This document shows, piece after piece, positions 23,454-25,769 of a stretch of 25,769 nucleotides of DNA (position 1 is its first letter; every line of letters begins with the position of its first letter). The notes under the pieces are model-generated. The model did not search any database, was not told where the DNA came from, and was given only the letters and a program-made list of their open reading frames with translations. This stretch comes from Clostridium grantii DSM 8605. GTDB lineage: Bacteria; Bacillota; Clostridia; Clostridiales; Clostridiaceae. The DNA lies in NCBI RefSeq assembly GCF_900129965.1, contig NZ_FQXM01000036.1:1-25769 (forward strand). Reading direction: 5' to 3'. A program made the position numbers and the translations under genes.

Positions 23454-23627
23454 ATGGGAAAAACAGATGAACGGAACGATTTGTATGAACAATTTTTAAA
23501 GTATTCATACTATGATTTAAAAGAAATGTTTAAAAAAGCGAAGACAAAAGAGGAAAAAGATTTTTATATTGCTTTATCTGATATAGTAATACAAAAGAAA
23601 CAAGAAAGGGTTATAGGAGAAAAATAA
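23454..23627 (+). CDS. Small protein, possible antitoxin of zeta-type toxin
   Basis: A 57-residue charged, probably helical protein. The start is ATG 23454, with CGGAGGAAA ahead; a longer frame from TTG at 23433 lacks support. Its stop overlaps the toxin start (TAATG), which implies tight coupling and equal dosage. Size, charge and position are those of a type II antitoxin, as epsilon is for zeta, but the sequence is not recognisably epsilon. Role inferred from context only. Confidence 0.7.
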   Translation: MGKTDERNDLYEQFLKYSYYDLKEMFKKAKTKEEKDFYIALSDIVIQKKQERVIGEK

Positions 23628-24190
23628 TGGCTACATACACTTTATTTGCAGGAGTTAATGGTGCTGGAAAAACTTCTATATATAAGACTATTTATTATGA
23701 AGTAAATAAAGATGAAAAAAGAATAAACACAGATGAGATGGTAATAAAAATAGGTTCTTGGAAAGATAATAATATTCAACTTAAATGTGGTAGAGAAGCA
23801 ATAAAACTTATAAATGAATATATTACAAACAATATATCATTTAACCAAGAAACTACTTTATCGGGTACAAGTATTATTAAAAACATAAAAAGAGCAAAAG
23901 AAAATGGATTTTATATAGTTGTAAATTATATTGGAGTAGAAAATCCTGATATCGCAAAAAAAAGGGTAGAAAATAGAGTGATAAAAGGTGGACATGGAAT
24001 ACCAGAAGATACAATAGAAAGAAGGTATTACAGGTCATTGGATAATTTAAAAAAAATATTAGATATATGTGATGAGATAAATATTTATGATAACACAAGA
24101 AGATTTAAACATTTAGCATATATAAGCAGTGGAAAAATTACATGGAAGAGAGATATTATTCCTAAATGGACTGAGTCAATTTTAAAATAG
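23627..24190 (+). CDS. Zeta-toxin family P-loop kinase
   Basis: A 187-residue kinase. Walker A GVNGAGKT (9-16), NTDE (34-37, substrate-binding and catalytic Asp in the family), NQETTLSG (73-80) and GGHGIPEDTIERR (121-133) match zeta/PezT-like proteins. Zeta toxins phosphorylate UDP-N-acetylglucosamine and so block cell-wall synthesis; some relatives have other targets. All visible key residues are present, so it is probably active. Translationally coupled to the upstream small gene. It is shorter than the best-known zeta proteins (over 250 residues). Confidence 0.85.
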   Translation: MATYTLFAGVNGAGKTSIYKTIYYEVNKDEKRINTDEMVIKIGSWKDNNIQLKCGREAIKLINEYITNNISFNQETTLSGTSIIKNIKRAKENGFYIVVNYIGVENPDIAKKRVENRVIKGGHGIPEDTIERRYYRSLDNLKKILDICDEINIYDNTRRFKHLAYISSGKITWKRDIIPKWTESILK

Positions 24191-24231
24191 AAATAGCTTG
24201 ATGTATTCATATAAAGTTGAGACTGGAAATA

Positions 24232-24310
24232 GATTTTAAAAATATTTACAGTCTTTTTGGATTTAAAATTTCACTGAAGAAGTATTGGGAGATGAGTCAA
24301 AAGATATTGT
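24232..24310. repeat. Direct repeat B, right copy
   Basis: Starts GATTTTAAAAATATTTACAG and aligns with 23309-23390. It follows the zeta-toxin stop by 41 bases. Confidence 0.65.
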
Positions 24311-24325
24311 TTTTTTAAGAAAATA

Positions 24326-24370
24326 AGCATGTAATAAAGCAAGAAGTTTTTGTCTTATTGCATGCTATTT
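24326..24370 (+). terminator. Likely terminator of zeta-toxin module
   Basis: AGCATGTAATAAAG (24326-24339) pairs with CTTATTGCATGCT (24354-24366) with one wobble and one small bulge, then ATTTTA. The loop is 14 bases. The remaining 24371-24469 shows nothing recognisable. Confidence 0.55.
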
Positions 24371-24469
24371 TATCTTGTAGCAGTTGTACCTGGAAAAAAT
24401 ACATACTCACATTTTTACCTAAGTCACAGTTAACCTAGTGAGGAGGCTTTGCCTACGAACTTGTTAAAT

Positions 24470-24877
24470 TTAGATTTTTTTAAGAATTATAAAAGTAAAT
24501 TCTTTTAAATCATCTAAATGTTTTTCTATTATTTCCTCAAGAATATTAGTGTTTATAGCTTTATAATTGTGAACTGCTATATTTCTAAATCCTACCATTG
24601 ATTTTAACTTATTCATTAAATCTTTTGAAATATAGTTATTTCCATTAAGGACTTCAAAAGCATCTCTACTATTTTGAGGTATACCTAATTTTTTTTCTGA
24701 AATTATATGCATAGCTAAATCTATAGCTGCTTCACAGGCTCTTTGAATATTAAAAATTATTGAATCTTGTTTAGTATAGTCATTTAGGGTATCAGGAGTA
24801 TTATTATAAACTTCATTAATCCTAAAAATACATCTTTCAATTGTTTCTACTTTATTATATATAACATCATTCCCCAT
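24470..24877 (-). CDS. hepT: HepT-like HEPN-domain toxin (DUF86)
   Basis: A 135-residue all-helical HEPN protein with the catalytic R-x4-H-x-Y motif, RNIAVHNY, at 98-105, so it is probably an active RNase (mRNA or tRNA target not deducible). It is the second gene of a pair: its start overlaps the mntA stop by 11 bases. In known HepT/MntA systems the partner AMPylates the Tyr of this motif, here Tyr105, to silence the toxin. The 3' third is duplicated at 23179-23316. It is encoded on the strand opposite to the zeta module. Confidence 0.87.
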   Translation of the reverse strand: MGNDVIYNKVETIERCIFRINEVYNNTPDTLNDYTKQDSIIFNIQRACEAAIDLAMHIISEKKLGIPQNSRDAFEVLNGNNYISKDLMNKLKSMVGFRNIAVHNYKAINTNILEEIIEKHLDDLKEFTFIILKKI

Positions 24878-25277
24878 AAACTGAACCTCTCTTGGTAATA
24901 TTTTTCATTATAATTTCTCTCTCTTCATTAAGTAAAGCATATTCCTTAAATGTATACATCTCAAAATTCATTCTTTTATTTTCATCTAAGCAATATATTT
25001 TTTCTCCTTTTCCAACAACTTGAGCTTTAAAAACGGTGGAAGAATCATTAAGATTTATTAAATCTACTTCTTTTTTTAAAATATCTGCTAATTTTTGCTC
25101 AATTATAAATAATTCATATTGAGAAAATTTATTGTTACTTAAAAAAGCTAAATCTATATCGCTATGCTCACGAAAAATACCATTATTAGCTGAGCCAAAT
25201 AAATAAATCAAGTAAGGGTTTAATTCTTGTATAAGAAAATTCTTTATTTTATCTAGTGTTTGTAAGTCTATATTCAT
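24867..25277 (-). CDS. mntA: MntA-like nucleotidyltransferase antitoxin
   Basis: A 136-residue minimal nucleotidyltransferase. Gly28-Ser29 and Asp40-x-Asp42 in LFGSANNGIFREHSDIDLAF form the G-S-x10-D-x-D motif; the third Asp is probably in KEVDLINL near 72. It likely AMPylates and neutralises the HepT encoded just downstream. GGTGGTGAAATAA precedes the ATG, a good ribosome binding site. The 256 bases upstream to 25533 hold no gene; they carry this gene's promoter region and the one for the divergent gene. Confidence 0.87.
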   Translation of the reverse strand: MNIDLQTLDKIKNFLIQELNPYLIYLFGSANNGIFREHSDIDLAFLSNNKFSQYELFIIEQKLADILKKEVDLINLNDSSTVFKAQVVGKGEKIYCLDENKRMNFEMYTFKEYALLNEEREIIMKNITKRGSVYGE

Positions 25278-25469
25278 TTATTTCACCACCATAAATTATT
25301 AACATACTATTATTTTATCAGATAAACCACTTATTTTATATCATATCCAATAAAAAATAATATAATAACTTAAATTTTTTCTTTAAAACATAACCAACAG
25401 TAATATCAAATTTTTAGAATTAAAGTTAACGTAGAAAATAGGTGCAGTTCACAGAAATATTGGATAGGA

Positions 25470-25498
25470 TTGTTAAGAAAGATAACTTTGGGTATAAT
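25470..25498 (+). promoter_or_regulatory. Promoter of the second mntA-like gene
   Basis: TTGTTA (25470-25475), 17-base spacer, TATAAT (25493-25498). Predicted start near 25505, about 29 bases ahead of the ATG. Confidence 0.65.
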
Positions 25499-25533
25499 TA
25501 AAGTAGTTGAAGAAAAGAGGGTGGTTTTATTAT

Positions 25534-25769
25534 ATGGAGTCAAGAAATCTTATAAGGACTATTTCGGAAAAGTATAATTTACAGGCTATTGGCTTATTTG
25601 GAAGTCGCTCTAGAGGCGATTTTAGAGAAGATTCAGATTATGATTTTTTTGTAATTGGAAACTTGACTTTAAATGAAGAACTAAATTTAGAATTAGAATT
25701 AGAAAACTTGCTTAGTGCCAGTGTAGATTTAATAAAAATAAGTGAAAGTACTGATAAGCTTTTATTAAA
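25534..25769 (+). CDS. Second MntA-like nucleotidyltransferase, partial
   Basis: The first 78 codons of a minimal nucleotidyltransferase; it runs off the window end. LFGSRSRGDFREDSDYDFF (21-39) has the G-S-x10-D-x-D motif with Gly23, Ser24, Asp35, Asp37, and SVDLIKI near 68 supplies the third Asp. GAGGGTGG precedes the ATG by ten bases. It diverges from the mntA/hepT pair and is clearly not a recent copy of mntA: outside the motif the residues differ. By analogy a HEPN toxin gene should follow beyond the window. Confidence 0.83.
   Translation, partial: MESRNLIRTISEKYNLQAIGLFGSRSRGDFREDSDYDFFVIGNLTLNEELNLELELENLLSASVDLIKISESTDKLLL

Noticed and set aside
23309..24310. Zeta module as a complete insertion sequence or transposon
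   Set aside because: No transposase, no terminal inverted repeats and only imperfect direct repeats; recombination between local repeats explains the layout better.

Overview
The window is very AT-rich, with strong AGGAGG-type ribosome binding sites, compact operons and many simple hairpin terminators. Its genes are typical of a low-GC, strictly anaerobic Firmicute: [FeFe]-hydrogenase-like sensor, hybrid cluster protein, PfoR-type membrane protein, long glutamine synthetase. The most likely source is Clostridium sensu stricto; species is not assigned. No rRNA, tRNA, CRISPR array, prophage or complete insertion sequence is visible.

Layout. 1-520 is non-coding, with two different 7-bp tandem repeats and a terminator. 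616-1828 holds a coiled-coil protein of unknown role and two HesB/IscA-like genes; the second is a selenoprotein gene (1505-1828) that ordinary ORF calling misses because of an in-frame UGA. 1908-3782 holds a fatty-acid-hydroxylase-superfamily membrane protein and a convergent EamA transporter. 3999-7133 is a three-gene operon: [2Fe-2S] protein, [FeFe]-hydrogenase-like protein with PAS domain, and PP2C/SpoIIE phosphatase, which looks like a redox or H2-sensing signalling unit. 7314-9543 holds an S1-domain RNA-binding protein and a convergent PfoR/PTS-IIC-like protein. 9749-13025 holds larC (two frames joined by an apparent -1 frameshift at a run of nine A), an alpha/beta hydrolase with a cysteine nucleophile, and an AEC transporter.

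13181-16432 is a nitrosative/redox stress cluster: hcp, a convergent Crp/Fnr-family regulator (HcpR-like), and a ferredoxin-type gene split into two frames. Nearly identical palindromes lie upstream of hcp and in the regulator/ferredoxin intergenic region, each exactly 23 bases (start of -10 minus end of palindrome) ahead of a TATAAT, which is class II activator geometry. 16609-19779 (all minus strand) encodes an L,D-transpeptidase, a small coiled-coil protein and a long-type glutamine synthetase. 20375-23107 encodes glutamate racemase, an unknown protein, cyclophilin and an XRE regulator with a degenerate S24 domain.

23108 to the end is a toxin-antitoxin island: a zeta-toxin kinase with a small upstream partner, a complete HepT/MntA pair, the start of a second MntA-like gene, and a recently duplicated 3' fragment of hepT fused to a second repeat at an 8-bp microhomology.

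The strongest points for follow-up are the hidden selenoprotein, the larC frameshift, the paired regulator sites with the split ferredoxin gene, the hydrogenase-like sensor operon, and the rearranged toxin-antitoxin island.
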